NCBI GenBank assembly: GCA_052148715.1
Contig: JBKQHQ010000244.1
Location: 1 to 64,000, forward strand
Direction of reading: 5' to 3'
DNA: 64,000 nucleotides
From: JBKQHQ01 sp052148715
Lineage (GTDB): Bacteria > Pseudomonadota > Alphaproteobacteria > Rhizobiales > Xanthobacteraceae
Shown one piece after another: positions 36,173-45,100 of this stretch. Both the position numbers and the translations under genes were made by a program. The first letter of the stretch is position 1. Each line of letters opens with the position of its first letter. The notes under the pieces are model-generated. The model had not been told where the DNA came from. It searched no databases and saw only the letters and a list, made by a program, of their open reading frames with translations.

Positions 36173-37378
36173 ATGATCTCGCGTCGCGCATTTTTGCAAG
36201 CTAGCGCCTTTTCAGCCGCCTCTTTTGCGTCCGGCTCGCGAGCCGCCTTTGCCGCCAACGCGCCGGGGATTACCGACTCGGAGATCAAGATCGGTCAGAC
36301 GATGCCCTATAGCGGTCCGGCCTCGGCCTATGGCGTGATCGGCAAGACCGAGGCGGCCTACTTCAAGATGATCAACGAAATGGGCGGGATCAACGGCCGC
36401 AAGATCAACCTAATCAGCCTCGACGACGGCTACAGCCCGCCTAAGACCGTGGAGCAAATTCGCCGCCTCGTGGAGCAAGACCAGGTTGCGTTTGTCTTCC
36501 AGACGCTGGGCACGCCGCCCAACGCAGCGATCAGGCCCTATCTGAATGACAACAAGGTGCCCCAACTCTTCGTCGCTACGGGGGCGGCCATGTGGGACGA
36601 CCCGAAGCACTTTCCGTGGACCATGGGGTACAATCCAAGCTATGTGACCGAAGCTCACATTTACGGCCGATCCATCGTCAAGGCCAACGCCAAAATCGGC
36701 GTGCTCTATCAGAACGATGCTTTCGGGAAGGATTACCTGATCGGATTGAAGGACGGCCTTGGCGCCGGTCATGCAGGGCTTGTCGTCAAGGAAATCTCCT
36801 ATGAAGTTTCTGAACCAACCGTAGACTCGCAGATCGTCAGCCTCCAAGAGTCGGGCGCGGATACGTTCCTCATCGCGGCGACACCAAAATTCGCGGCGCA
36901 AGCGATCCGCAAAGCCTATGACATCGGCTGGAAGCCGGTGCGTTATCTAACCAATGTATCAACCTCGGTCGCCACCGCTCTGAAGCCGGCGGGACTGGAG
37001 AAAGCCAGCGGTTGCATCTCCGCCTATTACGGCAAGGACCCGACGGACCCGCGCTGGAAGGACGATGCGGGCTATAAAGAGTGGGTCGCCTTTGCCAGCA
37101 AATACTTGACACCAGGCGATCTCATCGACGCCAATGCAACCTACGCCTTTGGCGCCGCCGCGACGATGGTCCAGGTACTGAAGCAATGTCGCGACGATCT
37201 CTCGCGCGAAAACATCATGCGGCAGGCAGCAAACCTGAAGGATCTCGAGTTGCCGATGCTGCTGCCGGGCATCAGGATCAACACGTCGCCCGACAATTTC
37301 TCACCGATCCGACAGATGCAGCTCGCGGAGTTCAAAGGCGAGAGCTGGGTTCTGTTCGGCGATTTGCTGAGCGGTTAG
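36173..37378 (+). CDS. Liv-type ABC transporter substrate-binding protein (Tat-like signal)
   Basis: The 401-residue periplasmic protein starts MISRRAFLQASAFSAA, a twin-arginine signal, with cleavage expected after the AFAA region at about residue 27. The mature part is a type I periplasmic binding protein of the LivJ class (IKIGQTMPYSGPASAYG, then DDGYSPPKTVEQIRRLVEQ). The pocket residues typical of leucine binding (SSNV-like serines and threonine) are not conspicuous (GTPPNAAI and TGAAMW instead), so another ligand is likely. It closes the operon livG-livH-livM-SBP, followed by a strong terminator. Confidence 0.9.
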   Translation: MISRRAFLQASAFSAASFASGSRAAFAANAPGITDSEIKIGQTMPYSGPASAYGVIGKTEAAYFKMINEMGGINGRKINLISLDDGYSPPKTVEQIRRLVEQDQVAFVFQTLGTPPNAAIRPYLNDNKVPQLFVATGAAMWDDPKHFPWTMGYNPSYVTEAHIYGRSIVKANAKIGVLYQNDAFGKDYLIGLKDGLGAGHAGLVVKEISYEVSEPTVDSQIVSLQESGADTFLIAATPKFAAQAIRKAYDIGWKPVRYLTNVSTSVATALKPAGLEKASGCISAYYGKDPTDPRWKDDAGYKEWVAFASKYLTPGDLIDANATYAFGAAATMVQVLKQCRDDLSRENIMRQAANLKDLELPMLLPGIRINTSPDNFSPIRQMQLAEFKGESWVLFGDLLSG

Positions 37379-37694
37379 GCGTCCGACGCTGTCCGGGGAC
37401 TCTACCATTGGGGACGAGCGTGTTGGCCTTCGTGCAGTCCCTGACGGGTGCCCTTGCGGCCCTGGAGGCGTGAATAGGCCCGGCGCGGGAGGGGAACGGG
37501 GTCTCCGCGCCGGGCTTTGCCTCTGCCACGGTGAGGATACCATGGCCGTCGGGCTGTCCATGGCTTTAGCGGATGGTCGTGGACCGCGGCTTCTTCGTGG
37601 AACTGCTTACTGTGAAAGACGGTGACAAGCACTTCACTCGCTTACCGTTCCAGCGCGGATTCGTCGCATGACCGTTCTCTTCAGCAAATCGTAT
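37379..37694. other. Intergenic region between convergent operons
   Basis: Apart from the terminator at 37478-37518 nothing is recognised. Short open frames exist on both strands (for example 37573-37671 plus) but show no family pattern and no convincing ribosome-binding site. Confidence 0.4.
37478..37518 (+). terminator. Rho-independent terminator after the Liv operon
   Basis: GCCCGGCGCGG (37478-37488) and CCGCGCCGGGC (37505-37515) are perfect 11-bp reverse complements with a 16-base loop, followed by TTT. It is 100 bases after the binding-protein stop, between two convergent operons. Confidence 0.75.
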
Positions 37695-39809
37695 TCAGTG
37701 CGGTGACGAACTCTCGACAATGATCAGCGCATCGAGGGCGGTCGCTCCCTGTCCCTTCGCATGCACGACGAGCGGATTCACATCAATCTCGACGATCTCA
37801 GGGACCGTACGCATCAAACGGCCGATCGCTACGACGACGTTGGCGACGGCTTCGACATCAGCCGGCGGCTCTCCACGAAACCCGGCCAGCAGCTTGGCCG
37901 AACGTAGTCGGGACAGCGCCTCAACGATCAGCGTCGCATCGGCATCGCCAGGTAATACCTGCAGATCACCCAGCACCTCAACCCAAATTCCACCGAGGCC
38001 GAGCAGCAGCACTGTGCCCCATTCGGGGTTACGCTTGGCGCCAACCATGAGCTCAAGGCCCTTCGGCGACATCTTCTCGACCAGCGCGCCATCGAGTACG
38101 ACGTGAGGTGCCGCGCGCTTGACGGCTTTCATCATCGTATTCCATGCGACGCGCAGAGATGGGGCGTCGGCCAGGTTCAACGTCACTCCGCCGGCCTCGG
38201 TCTTATGCGGCAAGTTCGCGGCCTGCGCCTTCAAAGCGACTGGATAGCCGACGCGGTCGGCAACCACGATTGCTTCATCCGCCGTGCGGGCCAGATCGCC
38301 CGCGGGCACGCTGATGCCCGCGGCATCCAAAACTTTCTTGCCTAACCATTCGGGCTGCGTTCCATTGCCGACTTTCGGCAAGGTTTTGAACGGCTCGATC
38401 AAGGTGCGGGCGTGCGGTCGGGTCAGCAGCCGTCCGTAATGAGTATAGAGTGCAATTGCACGAAGCATTCGATCCGACGAGCGCGAGAATACCGCCGGAC
38501 TTTCCTTCGCCGCCTCTATGACGTCGGGGCCGAGTGTCCACGTGTCGCCAAGCGCGACCATGACTTTGGGCTTCGGCGAGCCTTCCATGCCTTTGTTGAA
38601 GCTCTTGACCGTCACACCGGCGTTAATCGGAAATGAGATGAACAGCATACCGACGTTGGGATCGTCGATCAGCGACTTGACCGCAATCGGCAGCACCTCC
38701 TGCGAGAAGCCGGCCGTGACGTCGAGCGGATTGCCGTAATTACCGTAGGACGGCAGCACCTCGCGCAGACGCTTTAGCGTCTCCGGCTCTAACTCCGGGA
38801 TATCGAGCCCGAGATCTTCGGCAAAATCATCGGTAAGGGCTACGAACGCGCCCGAGGCCGTGAGGATCCCGGGACCTTTGGTTGGGGGCACCGGATAGCG
38901 CGCGAGTATCTCGACCACATCCATCAATTCGTCCATGGTGCTCACTACTAGCGCGCCGGCATCCTCCACTTGGGCGCGCATGACCGCGTAGTCTCCGATC
39001 AGCGCGCCGGTGTGCGACTGCGCGGCCCTGCGCGATTTGGCGCCGCGTCCTGGAAACATCAGCACGACCGGCTTGCCGGCCGCGCGCGCGCGCCGGCAGG
39101 CGGTCAAGAATTCCCTGGGCCGCCTGATCTGCTCGCAGTAGAGCGCGATCACCCGGGTCGAGCGGTCCTCGGCGAGAAATTCGAGAAAGTCAGTGGATTC
39201 GAGACCAGCCTCGTTTCCGGTCGAGATCACGTAGGAGAGGGGGATTCCGCGACCGTCGGTGGCGCGCTGGAAATGACCGAGCAGGCCGCCGCTCTGGCCG
39301 ACGAAAGCGACGCCGCCCTCCACCCCGCGTTGCGCCTCGCGCGCTAACAGCATGTGCAGCATCATGCCGTCGACATTGTTGGTCACGCCGAGGCAATTGG
39401 GACCGACCACAGCGAGCCCGGCCGACCGCGCGGCGACGGTGACGGCGTCCTGCGTTGCGTTATCGCCGACCTCGGCAAAGCCCGCGGCGAACACCATGGC
39501 TGATCCGACCTTGCTGCGCGCACAAGCCTCGATCGCCTCGCGCACGCCCGCGGCCGGCAGCGTGAGCACGGCAAGATCCACGCCCTCGGGCAGTTGGTCT
39601 GCACTTTTCAGCACGGGCCGGCCGTCGATCGGCTCGGGACTGCGGCCGACCAGATGAATATCGCCCTGGAATTTGTTGAGCTTGAGCGACTGAAGGATAA
39701 CCTGGCCGGCGCTTCCGGCACGCTGGGAGATCCCGACGATTGCGACCGCCCGCGGCCGCAGGAACCTTGCGACGGCCTTCGGTCCGCGGGCTGCTTCCGG
39801 CCCGTTCAT
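37695..39809 (-). CDS. Acyl-CoA synthetase, NDP-forming
   Basis: A 704-residue protein with the two parts of the ADP-forming acetyl-CoA synthetase family: an N-terminal CoA-binding and succinyl-CoA-ligase-like part (AVAIVGISQRAGSAGQ at about residue 22, VVGPNCLGV at about residue 139, the phospho-histidine in AQSHTGAL at about residue 267) and a C-terminal ATP-grasp part (VGYPVALKAQAANLPHKTEAGG from about residue 520). It joins a carboxylate with CoA using ATP and giving ADP and phosphate. It sits downstream of a DUF35 gene with a 4-base overlap, at the end of a minus-strand operon; the substrate is unknown. Confidence 0.9.
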   Translation of the reverse strand: MNGPEAARGPKAVARFLRPRAVAIVGISQRAGSAGQVILQSLKLNKFQGDIHLVGRSPEPIDGRPVLKSADQLPEGVDLAVLTLPAAGVREAIEACARSKVGSAMVFAAGFAEVGDNATQDAVTVAARSAGLAVVGPNCLGVTNNVDGMMLHMLLAREAQRGVEGGVAFVGQSGGLLGHFQRATDGRGIPLSYVISTGNEAGLESTDFLEFLAEDRSTRVIALYCEQIRRPREFLTACRRARAAGKPVVLMFPGRGAKSRRAAQSHTGALIGDYAVMRAQVEDAGALVVSTMDELMDVVEILARYPVPPTKGPGILTASGAFVALTDDFAEDLGLDIPELEPETLKRLREVLPSYGNYGNPLDVTAGFSQEVLPIAVKSLIDDPNVGMLFISFPINAGVTVKSFNKGMEGSPKPKVMVALGDTWTLGPDVIEAAKESPAVFSRSSDRMLRAIALYTHYGRLLTRPHARTLIEPFKTLPKVGNGTQPEWLGKKVLDAAGISVPAGDLARTADEAIVVADRVGYPVALKAQAANLPHKTEAGGVTLNLADAPSLRVAWNTMMKAVKRAAPHVVLDGALVEKMSPKGLELMVGAKRNPEWGTVLLLGLGGIWVEVLGDLQVLPGDADATLIVEALSRLRSAKLLAGFRGEPPADVEAVANVVVAIGRLMRTVPEIVEIDVNPLVVHAKGQGATALDALIIVESSSPH

Positions 39810-40258
39810 GCGGCGTCTCGGTCGGGCTGAAACAAGAAGAGGTGCGTGCCGTCCTCAAGCGGGTGCCAGTAAGGCTTAACCTTCAGACCAACCTTGAGCT
39901 CCTCGGCCGTACAGTTGACGATATTGGCGATGAAATTGACGCCGACATCAAGGGTCACGCTGACCACCGCATATGGCTCGGCGCCGCGAAAAGCCGGTGT
40001 GCCGCGATGGGTGATAGTGTAGGAGAACACCACGCCCTTGCCGGACACCTCATGCCATTCGATGTCGCGGCGCCGGCCCGTGAAGATGCTCACGGGACGC
40101 GGAAAGTGCTGATATTTGCCAGTTGCTTTGCAGCGCTGGATGATGAGCTTTCTCTGCTTCGTTCCCTCCCAATAGGGCTCGGAGAAATCGAAGTGCTTGA
40201 TGGCGCGCTTGATGCCGAGCGTTTCTTTCAACGCGTTGCCGTCTGTGGTGTTGGCCAT
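39806..40258 (-). CDS. OB-fold (DUF35) protein without zinc-ribbon cysteines
   Basis: A 150-residue protein of the DUF35 OB-fold family, with FDFSEPYWEG near the N-terminus and the OB-fold core SGKGVVFSYTITHRG. The family normally begins with a rubredoxin-like zinc ribbon (CxxC...CxxC); here only one cysteine remains (QRCKATGKYQHFPRP), so the zinc site is lost. DUF35 proteins pair with thiolase-like enzymes in thiolytic or aldolytic cleavage of acyl-CoA, and this gene ends a ten-base gap upstream of a thiolase-like gene. The 4-base overlap with the next gene couples the pair to the NDP-forming synthetase. Confidence 0.85.
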   Translation of the reverse strand: MANTTDGNALKETLGIKRAIKHFDFSEPYWEGTKQRKLIIQRCKATGKYQHFPRPVSIFTGRRRDIEWHEVSGKGVVFSYTITHRGTPAFRGAEPYAVVSVTLDVGVNFIANIVNCTAEELKVGLKVKPYWHPLEDGTHLFLFQPDRDAA

Positions 40259-40268
40259 GGTGCCTCCG

Positions 40269-41438
40269 TCATTCCGGGACCAACACGAGGGCCGCGCTCG
40301 AACCCCAGTTGCGTCCGTAGTTGATCCAGCCGATGCCTGTCACCAGCGCATTCTTGGTATCCTTTACCTGACGCTTACCGGCTTCACCGCGCAATTGGCG
40401 CACCGCCTCGATAAGATTGTGCGACGAGCACGCGGCTTGGCCGGCTGAAATCTGGCCGCCCCCGGTGTTAAGCGGCAGGTCGCCGCTATAAGAAAAATCG
40501 TGATCGCGGATGAACTGCACGCCCTCGCCGGGCTTGCAGAAGCCAAAGGCCTCGAGCTGCAGCATGATGGCGATGATGAAATCGTCGTACGGGTGGAATG
40601 ATGCGATGTCCTTGATGCTGAGCCCGGCGGCGCCGAGGGCCTTCTTGCCGCATACTTCGTGACCGCTCTTGGTTACATCGACTAGGTTTTCCCCACCCTT
40701 GAAGTTGGTCAACTCGGCATAACCAATCGGGATTATGCACTTCGTCAGCCCCTTTTCCTTCGCACGTCGCCGACTCATCATGAGCAAGCCCGCGGCACCG
40801 TCGGCGCGCATGACGCAGTCGAGCAGCCGGATCGGATCGGCGATCATGCGCGAATTCATGTAATCGTCGATCGTGATCGGCACCCGCAGTTTTTCGCAGG
40901 CGTTCTCGTTCAGCAGTGCGTGGTTGCGTTGCGTCACAGCAATTTTGCCAAGCATCCGGTAGTCGAGGCCATACAGCGCCTCATAGCGCCGGCTGAGCAA
41001 GCCGAAAGCGCCGGGCGGGCCCATCAGGCCGTAAGGGTCGGTCCATTCGCGCCGGTAGGAGTGGCTGTGGTCGGTCCGGTCCTCCAGCACATGGGTGTCG
41101 GCGAATAGCAGAAACGCCACTTCGCACATCCCATAATCAATCGCCGCCGCCGCTCGCGCGACGCATCCCGCCGCCGAACAGCCACCGGTGTGGACCTGCT
41201 CGCAGAAACCCACCTCGAGGCCCAGCACGTCGGCCGTCGTCTGCGCCCAGAACGGATTGCCGGCGCCGGTGCCGGTCAGTCCGGCCATGACGAGCCCGTC
41301 GATCTCGTTTTTGTCCACCCCGGTCTTGTCGAGCAGATCTTCCAGGATTTCGCCAGCCAGCACCCAGACGTCGCGGTCGCTCGTTTCCATGGCCTTGGTT
41401 TCGGCATAGGCCACAATCGCGTTGTCACGCAGACTCAT
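40269..41438 (-). CDS. Thiolase-superfamily protein (lipid-transfer/aldolase-like)
   Basis: The 389-residue product has the thiolase fold of SCP-x type. A cysteine sits in the nucleophile position (C87 in HTGGCSAAG), but the GHPxGATG histidine motif is replaced by ISAGQAACSSHN and the C-terminal CxG by NYGRNWGSSAAL. Such proteins act with DUF35 partners; in actinobacterial steroid degradation the Ltp2-DUF35 pair is an aldolase. The real start is the ATG at 41438 (MSLRDNAIVAYAETK), although the frame stays open upstream into the crotonase gene. It is probably translated with the DUF35 protein. Confidence 0.85.
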   Translation of the reverse strand: MSLRDNAIVAYAETKAMETSDRDVWVLAGEILEDLLDKTGVDKNEIDGLVMAGLTGTGAGNPFWAQTTADVLGLEVGFCEQVHTGGCSAAGCVARAAAAIDYGMCEVAFLLFADTHVLEDRTDHSHSYRREWTDPYGLMGPPGAFGLLSRRYEALYGLDYRMLGKIAVTQRNHALLNENACEKLRVPITIDDYMNSRMIADPIRLLDCVMRADGAAGLLMMSRRRAKEKGLTKCIIPIGYAELTNFKGGENLVDVTKSGHEVCGKKALGAAGLSIKDIASFHPYDDFIIAIMLQLEAFGFCKPGEGVQFIRDHDFSYSGDLPLNTGGGQISAGQAACSSHNLIEAVRQLRGEAGKRQVKDTKNALVTGIGWINYGRNWGSSAALVLVPE

Positions 41439-41472
41439 TATGCGCTCTCCTTGAAAAGCAGCGTCCCAGCGG

Positions 41473-42258
41473 TCAGTCCGGCATCCGCATGCGCGGCGCG
41501 GTCTTGTCGAGAAACTGATTGAGCCGCGTGATCGACTCAGGGCTACGGGTATACTCCGCCACCATGCGCTCGAAGAAGAGGCCGTCGTCGTAGGACATGT
41601 CCTGCAGGCGCGGCAGGCTGTTGGTGATGGCAAAATTCGACAGCGGCGCGTTCTGGCAGATTTTTGCCGCCAGTTCCTTCGCTTTGGCCATCGCCTGCCC
41701 CTTCGGCACGACGTATTGCACGATGCCGTAACGCTCAGCCTCATGAGGATTGAGCACGCGGCCGGTGAGCATCATGTCCTGCATGCGGGCAAACCCGAGC
41801 AGTCGCGCCACGCGAACGGAGCCGCCGCCGCCGATAAAGATTCCGCGCGTTCCTTCGGGCAGACCGAAGAATGTCGTGTCATCGGCAACGCGAATATGCG
41901 CGGCGGCGGCCGTTTCGAGCCCGCCGCCAAGGGTCGCGCCGTGCAGCGCTGCGATGAACGGAATGTTGCCACGCGCCATCGTTTCGAAAAAGCTGTTGCG
42001 ATTGAACGGGAATGGAAGCCGCTCCGACCGTCCGGACTTCCAGTTCTCGGCGGCCCAGCGAAGGTCCAACCCGGCACAGAAATTGTCACCGTGGCCGAAG
42101 ATGATCCCGCATTTCGCCTCCTCGCCGGCGCGGTCGATCGCCTCGCGCAGTTGCCTCGACACGGTCGGGTTGAAGCAGTTGCGCTTGTCCGGACGGTTAA
42201 AACCGACCAAGGCAATCTCGCCGTCCAGCTCGTACGTTACCGTTTGCTCTTCGCTCAT
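41473..42258 (-). CDS. Crotonase-family enoyl-CoA hydratase
   Basis: A 261-residue crotonase-fold protein with FGHGDNFCAGLDLRW in the first oxyanion loop and LHGATLGGGLETAAAAHIRV in the second. The position of the second catalytic glutamate reads GLPEGTRGIFIGGGG, with the glutamate of PEG. The start at 42258 has GGAG eight bases upstream, overlapping the stop of a decayed acyl-CoA dehydrogenase. It lies in a minus-strand degradation operon between two dehydrogenases and a thiolase-like gene, so it probably hydrates the enoyl-CoA intermediate of that pathway. Confidence 0.88.
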   Translation of the reverse strand: MSEEQTVTYELDGEIALVGFNRPDKRNCFNPTVSRQLREAIDRAGEEAKCGIIFGHGDNFCAGLDLRWAAENWKSGRSERLPFPFNRNSFFETMARGNIPFIAALHGATLGGGLETAAAAHIRVADDTTFFGLPEGTRGIFIGGGGSVRVARLLGFARMQDMMLTGRVLNPHEAERYGIVQYVVPKGQAMAKAKELAAKICQNAPLSNFAITNSLPRLQDMSYDDGLFFERMVAEYTRSPESITRLNQFLDKTAPRMRMPD

Positions 42259-42261
42259 GAA

Positions 42262-42615
42262 CTACTCCTGGTTCAACGGGGCAAACCCAGCCCCCCGTTG
42301 CGCGACGACATTCCGCCGGATTCCGTTGGTCCCGGCGCCGATCATGTCCATGCTGCGACACTATTCCGTGTCCCGGACAGTTGCGCTGCCGGCGTCCTCG
42401 GACAGCAGGCCACCCATACCAAGAACGTCGAGTGCGGCATGGCCGAGCCGTTTCTGCCATTCACTTGCGAACGCCTTTCTCAAAGAAGCTTCGTGAACGG
42501 GCACCTTGCCTTGCTCGATCAATCGCGAATAGCATCTGGAACTTGCGCGCAACCTCGTGCCGATGTGCACAGGATCGCGCTCGACGTCCGGCACCCCACT
42601 CATGTTTTGAACCAT
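42262..42615 (-). pseudogene. Acyl-CoA dehydrogenase 3' relic with in-frame stop
   Basis: In one frame the bases encode ERDPVHIGTRLR, then EQGKVPVHEASLRKAFASEW, then LGMGGLLSEDAGS, then an in-frame TAG (42361-42363), then MDMIGAGTNGIRRNVVAQRG and a final stop at 42262. This is the C-terminal third of an acyl-CoA dehydrogenase, with the final (F/Y)GGTNEIQRN block. The premature stop, the loss of the first 250 or so residues and a degraded upstream edge show that it is dead. Intact dehydrogenases flank it upstream. Confidence 0.8.
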
Positions 42616-42703
42616 TGAATCATTCTTAGACGCGACTAGGTGGAAAGCGTATTCACAATCGCGCCGACCGGCAAGGTGCTCCACCCACGACCATACGGTC
42701 GCG

Positions 42704-43798
42704 TTAAGCCGTCAAGCCAGCGATTGCGACGTAGCGCCGCCGCTGCGCCGCCGCGTTCCCAAACAGCGACGACAGGAGCATCGCCCGCTTCAGATAGAGC
42801 CCAATGTCGTGCTCGTCAGTGAATCCAATCGCGCCGTGAAGCTGGATGCAGGCCTCGGTGACGGCCAGGGCGTCGTCGGAGGCCTTAGCTTTAACGGCGA
42901 CCGCCATCGCTGGATCGATGGCATCGAATGTGTTGTTGGCCGCGACTTGAAACACCAACGAGCGCGTCGCTTCGGTGCGGATGTAGATGTTTGCCGCCTG
43001 GTGCTGCAGCGCCTGAAAGCTGCCGATCGGCTTTCCGAACTGCTTGCGGATACGCAGGTAGTCGAGCGTGATCTCCTGTGCCTTCGCCATCACGCCGAGC
43101 AACTCGGAGGATAATGCAATCAAAGCGAGATTGTGCAGCACCTCAACCGCATTCGCGGAGGAAGCATGCGGCTCGATGGGATCAGCCGGCGCATCTGCGA
43201 GCTCGAGAGAGGCAAGCTTGCGCCCGTCCACCGTCGGCATGCTCGACAGCACGCACCCTGGCGCGTCGCGCTCGACGTAGTGGAGCGCAGGTCCATTGCG
43301 CCCTCCAGCGCTGACAAGAAAGCCGTCAGCACCGTCGGCGCAAACGAACATCTTCTTTCCGGTCAGGCGGAGCGCGCCGCCTTCCTCCTCAACGTGTGTT
43401 CGCGGATCTAGCGGGTCATCGCCATACGCGCGCTCCTGCAGCGCCGGAACAACGAGTGCAGCCCCCGTGACCGCACGTTCCAGCATCGGGTGCGGCGGGC
43501 GCCTGAGCGCAAGGGCAGCCGCTGCAATGGCTGCAAGCCCTATCGGCTCGCAGACCAGTCCGCGCCCGGCTTGTTCAAGCACGAGAGCAAGTTCAATCAA
43601 CCCCAAACCGAGGCCACCCAGGGATTCCGGCACGAGGATACCGAGCCAACCGAGTTCGCCCGCCTCCCGTAGCCTCGGTGGTGCGAAGCTCGGATCATGG
43701 TCGCGAAATCGGCGCGCCACCTTCGGGCCGGCTGCCCCAATGAATCGGCCGGCGCTTTCGCGCAATAGCCTTTGCTCCGAGGTCAGATGCGGATCCAT
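42704..43798 (-). CDS. Acyl-CoA dehydrogenase (short subunit of a paired system)
   Basis: The 364-residue flavoprotein has a compact N-domain (SEQRLLRESAGRFIG), the central IRKQFGKPIGSFQALQHQAA motif at about residue 245, and a C-terminal IQLHGAIGFTDEHDIGLYLKRA. The segment normally holding the TxPxxGSD signature is missing (GALRLTGKKMFVCADGADG instead), as is common in one partner of heteromeric dehydrogenases. It lies 21 bases downstream of a second dehydrogenase gene. Paired adjacent genes of this kind encode heterotetramers acting on bulky acyl-CoA, for example steroid side chains; the substrate here is unknown. Confidence 0.88.
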   Translation of the reverse strand: MDPHLTSEQRLLRESAGRFIGAAGPKVARRFRDHDPSFAPPRLREAGELGWLGILVPESLGGLGLGLIELALVLEQAGRGLVCEPIGLAAIAAAALALRRPPHPMLERAVTGAALVVPALQERAYGDDPLDPRTHVEEEGGALRLTGKKMFVCADGADGFLVSAGGRNGPALHYVERDAPGCVLSSMPTVDGRKLASLELADAPADPIEPHASSANAVEVLHNLALIALSSELLGVMAKAQEITLDYLRIRKQFGKPIGSFQALQHQAANIYIRTEATRSLVFQVAANNTFDAIDPAMAVAVKAKASDDALAVTEACIQLHGAIGFTDEHDIGLYLKRAMLLSSLFGNAAAQRRRYVAIAGLTA

Positions 43799-43819
43799 GC
43801 TGGTCTATCGCCCTCGGTT

Positions 43820-44971
43820 TCAGCTCGGCAGGTTCAGGACGCGGCGGGCCAGAACATTGCGCTGAATCTCCGATGAGCCGCCGTAGATAGTCACACGCCG
43901 CGACTGAAGGAACGGCGCAGCGACATCCACGGCGCCGAAATCCGTTGCGATGGGCTTCACGCTCGAAGCGTAGCCGCCTGCCGCCTCGAGCATGAGATCG
44001 TTGAGCGTCTGTAGCAGTTCGGACCCAAAAATCTTGATCACCGACGACTCCGGCCCGGGGCTCTGCTCGTTATTGGTGAGTTCGACGGCATGGCCGAACA
44101 TTGCCGAGAGCGCGGTGACGTTGATCGCGGCCGCCGCGAGACGGTCCTGAAACGCGGCATCCGCCATGATTCCGGAAGCACGCGCCATCGACTTGATACG
44201 CTCCAGCGCCATCAGCGAGAATTGAGGATTCGATGTGGCAATACGTTCGTGTCCCAAGAGCGCGTTCGCAATCCGCCAGCCATCATGTAGGTTTCCGACG
44301 AGGTTCTCGGCTGGCACGACAACAGCGTCGAGAAAGACCTCACTGAACTCATCATCGCCGGCAATCGTCTTGATCGGTCTGGTCCTGATCCCTGGGCTAT
44401 GGAGATCGATCAGCAGGAAACTGATGCCGGCCTGCCGCGGCTGGGCCTGAGGATCGGTGCGCACAAGCGTGAACATCCAATCCGAATGGTGGCCCCAGGT
44501 AGTCCAGATCTTCTGCCCCTGCACCACGAAATGATCGCCCTCGAGCGTTGCCTTGGTCGAAAGACTGGCAAGATCGGAACCAGCGCCGGGCTCCGAATAA
44601 CCCTGCGCCCAAATCACGGCACCGGCAAGGATGGGCGGCAGGTGTTGCGCTTTCTGCGCGTCGGTCCCGAATTCCATGAGAATGGGACCGATGTGATTGA
44701 GACCTTGAACCGGAAGATTGGGCGCTTCGATGCGCGCCAGTTCCTCGGTCATGATGATCTGTTCGTTGAGGGTCGCGCCGATGCCGCCGTACCGCCGCGG
44801 CCAGTGCGGCGCGATCCAACCCTTGCGCGAGAGCGTTTGATACCAGGGCATCAGTTCTGCTGGAGGCGGACGTGTCGCGCGTCCGCGAAGCGTGACCGGA
44901 AGATTGGCCTCCAGCCATGTTCGTACTTCCAGGCGGAATGCGGCTTCGACAGGCGTGTCGCGACGAAACAT
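43820..44971 (-). CDS. Acyl-CoA dehydrogenase (large subunit of a paired system)
   Basis: A 383-residue flavoenzyme with GYSEPGAGSDLASLSTKA at about residue 123, GQKIWTTWGHHSDWMF at about residue 155 and a C-terminal IYGGSSEIQRNVLARRVL, the standard FAD/ETF-binding end. The N-terminal RRDTPVEAAFRLEVRTWLEANLP is typical of the FadE-type dehydrogenases of steroid and lipid side-chain degradation. It is the first intact gene of the minus-strand operon running down to 37695. A 122-base gap separates it from the tricarboxylate-type binding protein gene upstream. Confidence 0.92.
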   Translation of the reverse strand: MFRRDTPVEAAFRLEVRTWLEANLPVTLRGRATRPPPAELMPWYQTLSRKGWIAPHWPRRYGGIGATLNEQIIMTEELARIEAPNLPVQGLNHIGPILMEFGTDAQKAQHLPPILAGAVIWAQGYSEPGAGSDLASLSTKATLEGDHFVVQGQKIWTTWGHHSDWMFTLVRTDPQAQPRQAGISFLLIDLHSPGIRTRPIKTIAGDDEFSEVFLDAVVVPAENLVGNLHDGWRIANALLGHERIATSNPQFSLMALERIKSMARASGIMADAAFQDRLAAAAINVTALSAMFGHAVELTNNEQSPGPESSVIKIFGSELLQTLNDLMLEAAGGYASSVKPIATDFGAVDVAAPFLQSRRVTIYGGSSEIQRNVLARRVLNLPS

Positions 44972-45100
44972 GGCGGTCAGTTTTCGATACGGAACCGCGC
45001 AAACGGACTTGGCGCGTCTTCGAAATCATATCTGGAGGCGTGGCCGACGCAAGCGAACCGCGGGCCGAATGGCACAAAGGCCGTCACAGTCCCTGAGACG

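Noticed and set aside
37402..37632. Minus-strand open frame of 76 codons in the gap after the Liv operon
   Set aside because: It runs through the terminator hairpin and has no ribosome-binding site or recognisable pattern.
44977..45099. Minus-strand open frame ending six bases before the dehydrogenase start (…DAPSPFARFRIEN)
   Set aside because: It sits where an upstream operon gene would end, but I recognise no family, and its upstream part overlaps the Bug-type binding protein antisense-free region only briefly; too little to call a relic.
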